From the NCBI GenBank assembly GCA_048814795.1, contig CP184673.1, forward strand, positions 1-64,000: a stretch of DNA of 64,000 nt. Direction: 5' to 3'. Both the position numbers and the translations under genes were made by a program. Under the pieces are notes generated by a model that worked only from the letters and a program-made list of their open reading frames with translations, did not search any database and was not told the origin of the DNA. Of this stretch, positions 16,532 through 25,708 are shown piece after piece (position 1 is the stretch's first letter; every line of letters starts with the position of its first letter). Source of the DNA: Thermatribacter sp048814795 (GTDB lineage: Bacteria; Atribacterota; Atribacteria; Atribacterales; Thermatribacteraceae).

Positions 16532-18655
16532 TCAATCCAAAAGCTGTCGAGTAATATCCAAGGGTAGATCGTTAATAAAGGTATTGTTTGGGTTGTATAA
16601 GCGACTCTTTTCAATAGTTAATCCTGCCCAAGCTCCTTCCTTTACTGCTGCATGCAAATTACGGGGTCTAACCGCGTCACCAACGCTAACCACTGGAACA
16701 GAGCTTTTCTGCAGGGTTTCAACAAGTTCTACATTGGGCTTCGTAAAGCAAGTAACAATGTGTTCATAAGGTAGGTCCACAAATTCCCCATTACTTAACA
16801 ATGTTAAAGAATTCTCTCCAATTTCCAATATTAAAGTGTTGGTATAAATTTTAACCGGGTAACGGAATGGTTTGGAAGTAAGTGCTTCAGCATCTTGTTG
16901 CTGAAAACGCTTACGTAAAACATACATGTGAATGACTTCGATAGAAGAACCAAATTCTTTATAGGGGGTAATGATTGTAACCTCCTTACCGATAGATGCC
17001 AAATACGCTGCAGTGTCTGCCGCTGGGTAATGATCTCCCCAAACAATAACTTTTGTGCCTTTTAATATCTCAGGCTTTCTTCCATCCTGGGGGTGGAATT
17101 CACAAGACTTTTTGGAACAAACCAGGATTTTCTCAAAAGGAATGACCTTTTCGGTTAAGCCAGCCACTCGAGGAACATAAGAGCGAGCCCCTGTAGCAAC
17201 AATTACTGCGTCATAAGAAGTGAGCTCTTCAATTTCGGGAACATAGCGTAATTTAACTTCGATATCAAGCTTGGTCAACTGGTAACGAATCCAATCAGCA
17301 TACCACTTCATCTTTCCCTTTCCTGGTACCAAGCAACAACCTAAAATTGCCCCTCCAAGTTCGGAATTCTTCTCGTAGAGAGTGACTTTATGGCCCCGTT
17401 CCGCAGCATGACGTGCTGCTTCCATGCCAGCTGGCCCTCCTCCAACTATTGCCACTCGAAGAGGGCTTGAAACTTTTTTGCGAATTTCAAAATCGGGGTT
17501 TCCACAAGCCGGGTTTATGGCGCAAGCTATTTCTTTTTTGCTCATCAAAGATTCCTGCCAACAGCCAGTAAGGCAGGAAATACAGCGTCGAATTTCCTTG
17601 ATGCGACCATATTTTGCCTTAATAGGCCAGTAAGGATCCGCCAAAAGCTGACGGGAAAGGCCAACCATGTCAAGCTTACCTTCAGCAAGGACTTGCTCAC
17701 AATATTCCGGATTACGAAGAGAGTGGCTGTTGATAACTGGAATTCGTACTTCCTTCTTTATTGCCTCAGAAGCATACATCGTCCACCCTTCTTCATAGTA
17801 CATAGGGTCAAACCCGGCACCTGGACTTTCTTGCACACATTGGCTTAAATCCAGAGCTGCTACGCCAGCCTCTTCAAACACTTTAGCCACTCGGATGGAT
17901 TCGGGAAGCTCGCGCCCTCCTGGAACCCATTCGTCGACAGAATAACGCACCAGAACGGGAAAATCTTTACCACATTTTTTTTGAATAGCCTCTATAATAG
18001 CCAGCGGGAAACGCATACGATTCTCAAAGCTTCCTCCAAAACGGTCAGTACGACGGTTTAAGTAAGGGCTCATAAATTCAGAAATAAGGTATCCGTGTGC
18101 AGCATGAAGTTCAACAGCATCAAAACCAGCCTGTTTAACTCGCCATGCAGCTTCAGCAAAAAGATCAACCAATGCAATAATTTCCTCAGTTGTTAAAACA
18201 TGAAGGGGCTTGCGCAATATGCTTTCTTCTTCGCCAGCATAAAGAACGGGACGGCTTTGTGACCAAGGCAGGTTGATTACCATATCAGTAGAAGCAAATT
18301 TACCCGAACGTGGCAGGGCCGCCTGTCGTCCAGGATGCTGCAATTGCACAGCACACTTGGCTCCGTAACGATGCATCGCCTCCGCTAACCTTGCCAAACC
18401 AGGAATATATTCATCACCATCAGCGACGAGACAGGTTACCGTGGATTTTCCCGTCGAACCCTGAGGAGAAGTAGCTCCTACGATTATGAAACCAGTACCG
18501 CCCTTAGCAATAACGGTATGATGGTAAATATCCCGAAAACTCACTGAACCATCGGCGTGAGCAGAACTGATGTCCGTAGGAACATGGCAAATTCTATTGG
18601 GAACAAGGACTTTCCCAATCATAATCGGCTCAAAAAGGTGTCTAAATTCTGCCAT
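16532..18655 (-). CDS. Old-yellow-enzyme flavoprotein, FadH / 2,4-dienoyl-CoA reductase type
   Basis: A 707-residue two-part enzyme. Residues 1-360 are an FMN-binding TIM barrel with the HAAHGYLISEFMSPYLNRR signature; CISCLTGC plus a downstream Cys (AINPACG) bind a 4Fe-4S cluster near 365-390; the C-terminal half has a dinucleotide fold (VAIVGGGPAGMEAARHA) and a second nucleotide region. Such enzymes reduce activated C=C bonds using NAD(P)H. The open frame extends to 18733, but ATG at 18655 has GGAGGAGGG upstream and matches the family start. Finding it between nagA and a sugar dehydrogenase, not with fatty-acid genes, is unusual and suggests a sugar-derived enone or an aromatic aglycone as substrate. 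Confidence 0.85.
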   Translation of the reverse strand: MAEFRHLFEPIMIGKVLVPNRICHVPTDISSAHADGSVSFRDIYHHTVIAKGGTGFIIVGATSPQGSTGKSTVTCLVADGDEYIPGLARLAEAMHRYGAKCAVQLQHPGRQAALPRSGKFASTDMVINLPWSQSRPVLYAGEEESILRKPLHVLTTEEIIALVDLFAEAAWRVKQAGFDAVELHAAHGYLISEFMSPYLNRRTDRFGGSFENRMRFPLAIIEAIQKKCGKDFPVLVRYSVDEWVPGGRELPESIRVAKVFEEAGVAALDLSQCVQESPGAGFDPMYYEEGWTMYASEAIKKEVRIPVINSHSLRNPEYCEQVLAEGKLDMVGLSRQLLADPYWPIKAKYGRIKEIRRCISCLTGCWQESLMSKKEIACAINPACGNPDFEIRKKVSSPLRVAIVGGGPAGMEAARHAAERGHKVTLYEKNSELGGAILGCCLVPGKGKMKWYADWIRYQLTKLDIEVKLRYVPEIEELTSYDAVIVATGARSYVPRVAGLTEKVIPFEKILVCSKKSCEFHPQDGRKPEILKGTKVIVWGDHYPAADTAAYLASIGKEVTIITPYKEFGSSIEVIHMYVLRKRFQQQDAEALTSKPFRYPVKIYTNTLILEIGENSLTLLSNGEFVDLPYEHIVTCFTKPNVELVETLQKSSVPVVSVGDAVRPRNLHAAVKEGAWAGLTIEKSRLYNPNNTFINDLPLDITRQLLD

Positions 18656-18659
18656 CTCT

Positions 18660-19880
18660 TTAGAACCCTCCTCCATCATTTTGGAAGACCAGCCTACCTT
18701 CCAAAAAAGTGTATTTGACTTCAAGATGTTCATTGATCACCACCAGATCGGCCTGTTTGCCAACAGCGATACTCCCCAGCTCCCTATCAATACCCAGCAA
18801 CCGCGCTGGATTCAGGGTGGCCCATAGGATAGCTTCTTCAAGGGGCATAGCGGTATACTGCATTAAGCGTTGCAAAGCCACATTCATAGTAACTGCACTA
18901 CCTGTCAAATTTCCATCAACCGCCGGATCTTCATCTATCATCCTCAATACCTGCTCGGAAACCCGTATCTTTCGACCGTCTCGGTAACTAAGGATGGTTC
19001 CCTCGGGTTTTCCAGTACCAACCAGAGAATCGGTCACTAAAATTTTCTTATCTCGAGGTTTAATTTTTCGAACCAACTTAAAAAAGGGAGGAGGAACATG
19101 CACAGGACAACCAATTAACTCTAAGCTAACTGTGTCATGGCAAAGGATAGCTGTTTCCACGCCAGGGAGCATAACCAAAGCTTCATGAGGATTTTCCCGA
19201 TAGCCAAGCATACCATTGTACATATGAGTTGCGTGGCGTGCACCTGCAAGAATCACTTGTTCAGCTTCCTCATAAGTTGCCTCAGTATGTCCAATGAGTG
19301 GTATAATGCCCCGACAGGATAGCGTTTCAGCAAGCCACACCGCATTGGGTAATTCGGGAGCAAAGGTTACGGTTACAATCACATCCCCTACTTCTTCTAA
19401 AACCATAAGTACTTCTTCCTTTTTTGGAATCCGGAGATAGGGCAAGGGATGCCCCCCACGGCAACGAGGAGCAAGCCAGGGACCTTCAAGGTGCACTCCA
19501 TGTATAATCCTTCCATACTTACTTTCCTCTTTCACCTTCCTTAGGCACTTTATCTGCTCAATAGTGTCAAAAAGGGGACGAGAAATTGTAGAAGGAACTA
19601 TCCGAGTAACACCAAAAGCAAGGTAATGATGCAAACCTTCAGCAATAGTCTCAAAATCACCTTCCACAAAGTCTACATCCATGATGCCATGAGTATGCAT
19701 ATCAATTAATCCCGGAATCACAACATAACCTGAAACATCAAAACTTTCTCTTGCTTCGATTGGATCCCAGTTGCTACCGAGAGAAATAATACGACCGTCC
19801 TGAATAGCAACGTATCCTGGGAATAAAACCCCATCTTCAGTAATAATTTTTCCTCCATAAAGTAAGCAATCGCAGTTCAT
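18660..19880 (-). CDS. nagA: N-acetylglucosamine-6-phosphate deacetylase
   Basis: Amidohydrolase of 406 residues. Metal-site motifs are HTHG (IDMHTHGIMDVDF, residue ~61), HLEGPWLAPRCRGGHP (~128), LIGHTEA (~190) and ATHMYNGM (~211); the catalytic Asp lies in LVTDSLVGTG (~270), where TDA is more usual. It removes acetate from GlcNAc-6-phosphate in the cytoplasm. Its ATG overlaps the TGA of the NagB-like gene by one base. With the NagB-like neighbour it forms an amino-sugar catabolic pair, although substrate variants are possible given the relatives around it. Confidence 0.85.
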   Translation of the reverse strand: MNCDCLLYGGKIITEDGVLFPGYVAIQDGRIISLGSNWDPIEARESFDVSGYVVIPGLIDMHTHGIMDVDFVEGDFETIAEGLHHYLAFGVTRIVPSTISRPLFDTIEQIKCLRKVKEESKYGRIIHGVHLEGPWLAPRCRGGHPLPYLRIPKKEEVLMVLEEVGDVIVTVTFAPELPNAVWLAETLSCRGIIPLIGHTEATYEEAEQVILAGARHATHMYNGMLGYRENPHEALVMLPGVETAILCHDTVSLELIGCPVHVPPPFFKLVRKIKPRDKKILVTDSLVGTGKPEGTILSYRDGRKIRVSEQVLRMIDEDPAVDGNLTGSAVTMNVALQRLMQYTAMPLEEAILWATLNPARLLGIDRELGSIAVGKQADLVVINEHLEVKYTFLEGRLVFQNDGGGF

Positions 19881-20842
19881 CAGTTAACCTCCGGCTCTAA
19901 GGGTCCAGCCAAAGGAGCCACAAAAAATAGCTTACCAGGCAACTGGGGCATGACTGAAGACGGAATCCACATATCAGGTCCGTATTTCAAAGTCACCCAA
20001 AGCGCATGAGCTTGATACATCATATTACGGGAAGGTAGATAACCGTCTACTCCACCTATAGCGTAATCTGCTTGCATAAAAATCCCCGGCCCTATGGTGT
20101 TGGCAAAAGCCGGCACCAGGGTAATACGGCTCTTAAAGCTAGTAATAGAGTTTTGAATTATGGTTAACGGATGCAATTTTGCGGCGATGCGATGAGTAGG
20201 TTGAAGCCACTCTTCCATACTACTATAATCTTCAGCAAAATGGGGTTCCCAGAAAGCGATGTGAAATACCCAACCAATACCATAGATCAAAACAAATTTA
20301 GCTCCCTTAGACCTCAGTTCCCCAATACGTTCAGCGTAGGTAGGTAATTCTTCCCGTGTTGCAAAATGTCTCTGTTCCTCAGGCACGGTTAAATCACCTA
20401 AAGGACCATAAAGGGTTGACTCCATAGCGTTACGAAATGCACCAGGATCATTTGCAGGAAGAGTATTCCCCTGAGCGTCACACCATTCATCCATATTGAA
20501 ACCATGAACGTGCTTGCAATCTACACCCCATCTCTTAAGAAACTCCACCACCCAGCGATACATACCCATAGGCCCCACCGAAAGGATTAAAATAAGCTCT
20601 CTCCCTTCATCCTTTGCAAGTTTAATCTGATAGGCTATTTCATGCCCCATAATGGTGTTAAAATCTTCTAAAGTAGGACAGCCAACTGGTTGAAAATCAG
20701 GATGCCACCACTTTTCTCTAAGATAAACCTCCTCAGGCAGCCTACTACAGCACCAGTCAATTCGTTCTAAGTCCCAACCCTTAGGGAAAAACCCCTCAAA
20801 AAGAGAACCTTTAATAGTGTTCAAAAGTGTAATCTTAGCCAT
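19880..20842 (-). CDS. Glucosamine-6-phosphate deaminase-like protein (divergent NagB)
   Basis: A 320-residue member of the NagB/RpiA/PGL fold. The FNMDEWC motif near residue 115 matches the NagB FNLDEY active-site stretch, and GIGWVFHIAFWEP near 197 corresponds to GIGxDGHIAFNEP, but the general-base Asp-Gly pair is replaced by Val-Phe and the following Asn by Trp. It is also about 60 residues longer than classic NagB. The catalytic His is retained. Thus the fold is clear but the reaction may differ. Ribosome site AAGGGGGG; it precedes nagA with one-base overlap. Confidence 0.7.
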   Translation of the reverse strand: MAKITLLNTIKGSLFEGFFPKGWDLERIDWCCSRLPEEVYLREKWWHPDFQPVGCPTLEDFNTIMGHEIAYQIKLAKDEGRELILILSVGPMGMYRWVVEFLKRWGVDCKHVHGFNMDEWCDAQGNTLPANDPGAFRNAMESTLYGPLGDLTVPEEQRHFATREELPTYAERIGELRSKGAKFVLIYGIGWVFHIAFWEPHFAEDYSSMEEWLQPTHRIAAKLHPLTIIQNSITSFKSRITLVPAFANTIGPGIFMQADYAIGGVDGYLPSRNMMYQAHALWVTLKYGPDMWIPSSVMPQLPGKLFFVAPLAGPLEPEVN

Positions 20843-20855
20843 TTTGATACCCCCC

Positions 20856-21860
20856 TTATCGTCTATTTTCTGAAAAGTGGCTTAAGGCAACCGCTGCAAT
20901 GATAATCAAACCAATAACCAGGTCTCTCGCATAGGGATTGACGTTCATTATAATCAAAGCATTGCTAATCAAACCAATGAGCACCACCCCCAGAAAAATA
21001 TTTATTGCGCCTCCTTTTCCTCCAGAAAGAGCAACGCCACCCACGATGACCGACGCAAGTGCATCTAAAGCATAGGCATCACCAGTAGTAGCCAGTGCCG
21101 AACCCACCCGGGAAATAAGAATTATAGCTGCCAGTGCATTTAAAACACCAACTATCGTATAAGCTTTGATAATCACCCAATCAGTGTTGATACCCGAAAC
21201 ATGAGCCGCCCTGCGATTACTGCCAATGGCATACAGGAAACGTCCGTAACGTAAGTACTTCAAAATAAGATGAGAGCAAACCACAACCCCTAAAAAAAAG
21301 AGTATTGAAACGGGAAGATAGTGAAAAATTCTCCCTCTTCCCAGAGTTTCAAATCGGCCAAAGAGCATATAGGAAGCTCCTCCAGTCACAAGAAGTGCCA
21401 GACCGTGATAGACAGACATAAATCCCAGAGAAATTATGAAAGAGTTAGCCCGAGACTTGACCACCGTAACACCGTTAACAAAACCTGCCAGGGTCCCTAC
21501 GCCAAAAGTTATAAGAATAGAAATGGGGTAAACCAAAGATTGACGCCACGGAGCCACGTTTCCTTCCGGAAGATTCAGGATTTTTTGAATGAGCATAGCA
21601 AAGATGACTCCCAGAAGCGAAACCTGGGAACCAACCGAAATGTCAACATGCCCTGACACAAGAAGCATGCCTACGCCACTGGCCACAATTCCCAAAACAG
21701 CAATCTGCTGGAATATATTGATGATATTCTGAGGATGGATGAAACGACGATTCACCACCGTTGCCATTACCGAAATAGCCAGGATAAGGATTAAGAGAAC
21801 ATAAGCTTGCTCAAAAGTAGTTGTCCTTCGACGCAAAACGTCGGTTTTCTGCGCAGTCAT
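20856..21860 (-). CDS. Ribose-type sugar ABC transporter permease (RbsC family)
   Basis: A 334-residue CUT2-class permease with about eight to ten membrane helices. SGHVDISVGSQVSLLGV around residue 70 and GGVALSGGKGGAINIFLGVVLIGLISNAL around 270 are typical RbsC/XylH motifs. The ATG lies 2 bp after the ATPase stop. Works with the ATPase and binding protein just upstream. Confidence 0.9.
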   Translation of the reverse strand: MTAQKTDVLRRRTTTFEQAYVLLILILAISVMATVVNRRFIHPQNIINIFQQIAVLGIVASGVGMLLVSGHVDISVGSQVSLLGVIFAMLIQKILNLPEGNVAPWRQSLVYPISILITFGVGTLAGFVNGVTVVKSRANSFIISLGFMSVYHGLALLVTGGASYMLFGRFETLGRGRIFHYLPVSILFFLGVVVCSHLILKYLRYGRFLYAIGSNRRAAHVSGINTDWVIIKAYTIVGVLNALAAIILISRVGSALATTGDAYALDALASVIVGGVALSGGKGGAINIFLGVVLIGLISNALIIMNVNPYARDLVIGLIIIAAVALSHFSENRR

Positions 21861-21862
21861 TC

Positions 21863-23380
21863 TTACACCTCCACATTCCTGGAAACGCCCATGGCATAAC
21901 GCACAATATTTTCCTCAGTTACCTCGTCACCTTCTAAAATGGTGGCCAGGCTTCCATTCCGCATTACACCAACCCGGTCACATAGTGCAACCAATTCAGG
22001 ATTGTCAGAAGAAATTAGAATTACTATCTTTCCCTGCTGTACCAGCTCATCGATCATGCGGTAAATCTCCACTTTGGCTCCCACATCCACACCAACCGTG
22101 GGTTCATCAAAAATCAAGATTTCAGCCTCGGTTAGAAGCCACTTGGCGAGGACTACCTTTTGCTGATTACCACCGCTTAAATTCATTACCAGCTGGGAAG
22201 TAGATGGTGTCTTAATACTCAAGCGTTTGATAAGTGTCATGGTTTCCTGACGTTCCTTTTGTAAATCCAGCACTAAACTTTTTTCTTTGACCAAAGAAGC
22301 AAGGGTTACATTCTCTGCCACAGGACGGGTCAAAAGAAGACCATCGCTTTTGCGATCCTCGGTAAGGTACCCAATACCTTTATGTATTGCATCATAAGGG
22401 CTGCTGGGTGTGATGTCTTGCCCCCGGTAAACAAGAGAACCCGAATCCCTGGGATCAAGGCCAAAAATCATCCTGACCAGTTCCGTTCTGCCCGAACCCA
22501 CCAGACCAGCCAAACCAAAAATTTCTCCCTTCCTCACCTTAAAGGAAACATTATTGACTACGCCTTTGCGACTGTAGTTGCGAACCTCAAGCACTTCGTT
22601 CTCATTCCAGGTGTCGGCACGCTTTTCCCTCCTATACAGAGTCGATCGCGAACCGCCAATCATAGCCCGAATTACATCATCCATACTTACTTCCTGCACA
22701 GAATACGTGGCTACTTTTCTACCGTCTTTAAGAACGGTCACTCGATCACATATTTCAAAAATTTCACTTAAGTTATGAGAAATGTAAATGGTACTAAAGC
22801 CTTGTTCTTTATGAGTTCGGATAATCTTAAAAAGTATGTTTTTGCCCTGTTCATCAAGGGAAGCTGTAGGCTCATCTAAAATCAAGAGCTTAACAGGACG
22901 TGCAAAAGCTTTAGCAATACTCACCAGTTTTTTATCTACGAAAGCAAGAGAACTCACTTTTGCGGTGGGAGAAACACTTATGTCCAACCTGTCCAGCAAT
23001 TCTTGAGCATAATTCCAGCAGCTCCGATAATCTACCATGCCACTCTTTTTGACTGGAAGGTCATAAAGGCAAACATTCTCCGCTACAGTCAGGTCCTCCA
23101 CCAGCTGGTTTTCCTGATGCACTGTTTGAATCCCAAGGCGAATGGATTGCCAGGGTTCAAGTTGCCTGTAGGTTTTCCCCTCATAGATAATCTCTCCAGA
23201 ATCAGGGTGAAGCGCACCAGCAATAATTTCGATGAGCGTAGATTTTCCAGCACCATTTTGCCCTACCAGAGCGTGAACCTCACCGTATAAAATATCTAAA
23301 GAAACCCTATCCAGAGCTTTTACGCCGGGATATGCTTTGCTGATCTCTCTAACACTCAAGATGAACTTTTTTTCTTGCAA
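21863..23380 (-). CDS. Ribose-type sugar ABC transporter ATPase (RbsA/MglA family, double ABC)
   Basis: A 505-residue protein with two fused nucleotide-binding domains. The first has GQNGAGKSTLIE and LILDEPTASLD; the second has the altered GLVGSGRTELVRM in place of a normal Walker A, LSGGNQQKVVLAKWL and LIFDEPTVGVDVG, as is usual for RbsA. The open frame runs to 23455 through a hairpin, but TTG at 23380 has AAGGGAGG eight bases upstream and gives the standard length. Drives sugar import with the adjacent permease and binding protein. Confidence 0.9.
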   Translation of the reverse strand: MQEKKFILSVREISKAYPGVKALDRVSLDILYGEVHALVGQNGAGKSTLIEIIAGALHPDSGEIIYEGKTYRQLEPWQSIRLGIQTVHQENQLVEDLTVAENVCLYDLPVKKSGMVDYRSCWNYAQELLDRLDISVSPTAKVSSLAFVDKKLVSIAKAFARPVKLLILDEPTASLDEQGKNILFKIIRTHKEQGFSTIYISHNLSEIFEICDRVTVLKDGRKVATYSVQEVSMDDVIRAMIGGSRSTLYRREKRADTWNENEVLEVRNYSRKGVVNNVSFKVRKGEIFGLAGLVGSGRTELVRMIFGLDPRDSGSLVYRGQDITPSSPYDAIHKGIGYLTEDRKSDGLLLTRPVAENVTLASLVKEKSLVLDLQKERQETMTLIKRLSIKTPSTSQLVMNLSGGNQQKVVLAKWLLTEAEILIFDEPTVGVDVGAKVEIYRMIDELVQQGKIVILISSDNPELVALCDRVGVMRNGSLATILEGDEVTEENIVRYAMGVSRNVEV

Positions 23381-23409
23381 GGAGCAAGCCTCCCTTAAAT
23401 AATTTGAAA

Positions 23410-23444
23410 GATGTACGGGACAGGAATGTCCTGTCCCGTACATC
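23410..23444 (-). terminator. 16-bp hairpin between binding protein and ATPase genes
   Basis: GATGTACGGGACAGGA (23410-23425) pairs perfectly with 23429-23444 around a 3-base loop. On the minus strand it is followed by TTTCAAATTATTT. Its place after the binding-protein gene parallels 4344-4377 and suggests differential expression inside the operon. Confidence 0.75.
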
Positions 23445-23459
23445 AAGCCCTTCAAGCCC

Positions 23460-24476
23460 TTACTGCCTCAACTCGGGCTTGTACTGACCAGTCTTTGCAA
23501 ACTCTTCTACGACCGGGAACCAGCTCTCATCAAGGAACCAGGGTATTAGCTTTTCTTCCCAGTTATCCTTGCTGCACCAAACGATAGGTGAATAGCTCTT
23601 CTTCTGGTATTCCTTACCCTTAAGGTAGTTGATAAGGTTTTGGGCACAAATCATACCGTGTAAACCGGGAGAAAGGCTCAAACAAAAGTCGATATAGCCT
23701 TTTTTGAGGTTTTCAACATCCATGGGACCACCATTCACCGTTACAATGGTAACTTTGTCAAGGTCAACGTTCTCTTCTCGCAAGCCCTGAATGATACCTT
23801 CGGTTATCTCCTGACAAGCCCCAATGGCCACGTTGAATTCTAATCCAGATTGAACCAGGGTTTTAATAATGTTTAAAGATGGAGCAGTAGCATAATCACC
23901 ATACTGGACATCGGTTGCAAGACTGATGCCTTCCAGCGTCTTGATGGTCTCCATAAAACCTTGAATTCCCTGAATAACAGGTGGCGTTCCAGCGAAACCC
24001 TGAATCCAGACCACCTTCAGCTCACCAGGAACATCGCGACGCAAACTGGTAGCCACAGTACGGTACACATCAAACCAGTTAAAATCAATATCAGCAACCG
24101 GTTTCCCCTTACCCTCTGCTATGCCACTTTCAGTGATCTGGATAGGAATGTTGGCTTCATTCGCTAATCGACAAGAATACTCAGCACTGAAAGGAGTAAC
24201 CGCGGTGAGGTTAATAGCATCAACCCCCATAGTTATTAAATTCTGTATTGCTTTAGTTTCTTCATCAGCTTTGTAATTGTGATACTGCCAAACCAGCTTA
24301 ACGCCCTCTTTATTGGCTATTTGTTCGAAACCCTTATGGAAAGCAGTAAACCATCCGATTTCGTAGGGAATAACTACGCCTATGGTATACTGCTTTTCTG
24401 CTGCAATACCAACTGCGGAGAAAAACAACAAACCCACCAAACAAACAACTACAAACATCATTACTGCTCGTTTCAC
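23460..24476 (-). CDS. Periplasmic sugar-binding protein (RbsB family)
   Basis: A 338-residue family 4 periplasmic binding protein. The start is GTG at 24476 (AAAGGAGG eight bases upstream) giving MKRAVMMFVVVCLVGLLF, a signal peptide ending near GIAAEKQ. The body begins YTIGVVIPYEIGWFTAFHKGFEQ, and contains the ALxxNLITMGVDAINLTAV hinge-type block (NLITMGVDAINLTAV near residue 87). Ligand is unknown. It is followed by a hairpin, then the ATPase and permease. Confidence 0.88.
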   Translation of the reverse strand: MKRAVMMFVVVCLVGLLFFSAVGIAAEKQYTIGVVIPYEIGWFTAFHKGFEQIANKEGVKLVWQYHNYKADEETKAIQNLITMGVDAINLTAVTPFSAEYSCRLANEANIPIQITESGIAEGKGKPVADIDFNWFDVYRTVATSLRRDVPGELKVVWIQGFAGTPPVIQGIQGFMETIKTLEGISLATDVQYGDYATAPSLNIIKTLVQSGLEFNVAIGACQEITEGIIQGLREENVDLDKVTIVTVNGGPMDVENLKKGYIDFCLSLSPGLHGMICAQNLINYLKGKEYQKKSYSPIVWCSKDNWEEKLIPWFLDESWFPVVEEFAKTGQYKPELRQ

Positions 24477-24532
24477 AAAGCACACCTCCTTTTAATTTTT
24501 CAAAAACAATTGTCCAACATAAATTGTCAAGC

Positions 24533-25672
24533 TTACCTTCTCACCCCCTTCCACAAAAAGTTAGCCTTCTGGCAGGTCTCAATAAAAGCTATAACATTTT
24601 CTACAGGAACCTCAGGACCTATGGTGTTAGAGGGAGAAGGAATCAGATTTCCAGTTTCAAAAGCCAGTTTCATCCTATTTTCTAACTCTTCTTCGATTTC
24701 TCTTCTAATACCTTGAGGAAGAGTCCTCTGAGCGCTAACCGTCCCCCAGAAAGTTATTCGATCTCGATAATCAGCCACTATATTGTCTACATCGTGACAT
24801 TCCGGCTGTAGAGGATGTAAAACATCAAAACCTACCTCCACCAGGTCGGGAAGGATTTCCTCAATCTTGCCGCAGGAGTGCAGGAAGAAGAGGCACTCAG
24901 GAAAATCTTTTCGTAAAGAGGAAATTATCTTTTCCCACCAGGGTTTGAGAAATCTACGCCATAAATTAGGAGGAATTTGCAAGCGGTCCTGCATACCATA
25001 GTCGTCATAGAAACAGAGCAGCTCCACACCACACTCAGCATGCTTTCTGGCGAAGGTAAGGGTAAAAGTGGCCACTTTTTCGATAAGTGCACTGGCAAGT
25101 TCCGGACGTATCACAAGGTCAATCATGAAATCCTCCATCCCCCGTAGCCAGTGACACCACTCATAGATACTGCCACAGTAAGCGGAAGAGAGATAACCTC
25201 TCTTTCGTATCTCCCGGGCTTTACTGCTTACTCTGGGAATGCTCCCCTCATCGATGCCCGGTACAGGATAAAGTTCGATTTCCTGCAGGGTACGCTCTCC
25301 AGCTAAGGGAGAAAAGATTCTCTCGCAGCTTGGGTCTTCTGGCCAGGGCAGAACACCCACTCCCCAGGGAGAAAAACACACTCCTTCAGGAAGTTCTACG
25401 GTAAAAAATTCTCTTCCAATACCATTGGAGCTCATGCCTAAGCCGTAATGTGCAGTGGTGGTGTGATAAAGAGGTTCACTATCTTCAGAGTGAGCAATAC
25501 GCACTTCAAAGTCAAAGTGTTCAGCAACATCCTCAATTCCCGTCTGAGCAGAGAATTTCTCAAAGAAGGGTGGTGTGAAAGAGGGAGTGGCTCCAAAGTA
25601 AAGACTCCAGGGAATACAATCAACCTCTCCCTCTCTTTTCAGAACTCGCCTTATTCGCTCTCTGGGCTCCAT
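24533..25672 (-). CDS. URO-D superfamily protein (methyltransferase/decarboxylase-like)
   Basis: A 379-residue URO-D-fold protein. FFLHSCGKIEEILPDLVEVGFDVLHPLQPE around residues 260-290 is the classic block with the HSCG motif seen in corrinoid/thiol methyltransferase relatives, and PSNTIGPEVPVENVIAF is the typical C-terminal element. True HemE residues around the N-terminal Arg cluster are not evident. AAGGAGGGG precedes the ATG. Second gene of the ROK-led operon, directly before the binding protein. It resembles the protein at 476-1573 in family and context but only distantly in sequence. Confidence 0.8.
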   Translation of the reverse strand: MEPRERIRRVLKREGEVDCIPWSLYFGATPSFTPPFFEKFSAQTGIEDVAEHFDFEVRIAHSEDSEPLYHTTTAHYGLGMSSNGIGREFFTVELPEGVCFSPWGVGVLPWPEDPSCERIFSPLAGERTLQEIELYPVPGIDEGSIPRVSSKAREIRKRGYLSSAYCGSIYEWCHWLRGMEDFMIDLVIRPELASALIEKVATFTLTFARKHAECGVELLCFYDDYGMQDRLQIPPNLWRRFLKPWWEKIISSLRKDFPECLFFLHSCGKIEEILPDLVEVGFDVLHPLQPECHDVDNIVADYRDRITFWGTVSAQRTLPQGIRREIEEELENRMKLAFETGNLIPSPSNTIGPEVPVENVIAFIETCQKANFLWKGVRR

Positions 25673-25708
25673 GAAGCTCCCCTCCTTGCTCAGTCTTCTC
25701 TGCCGAGG

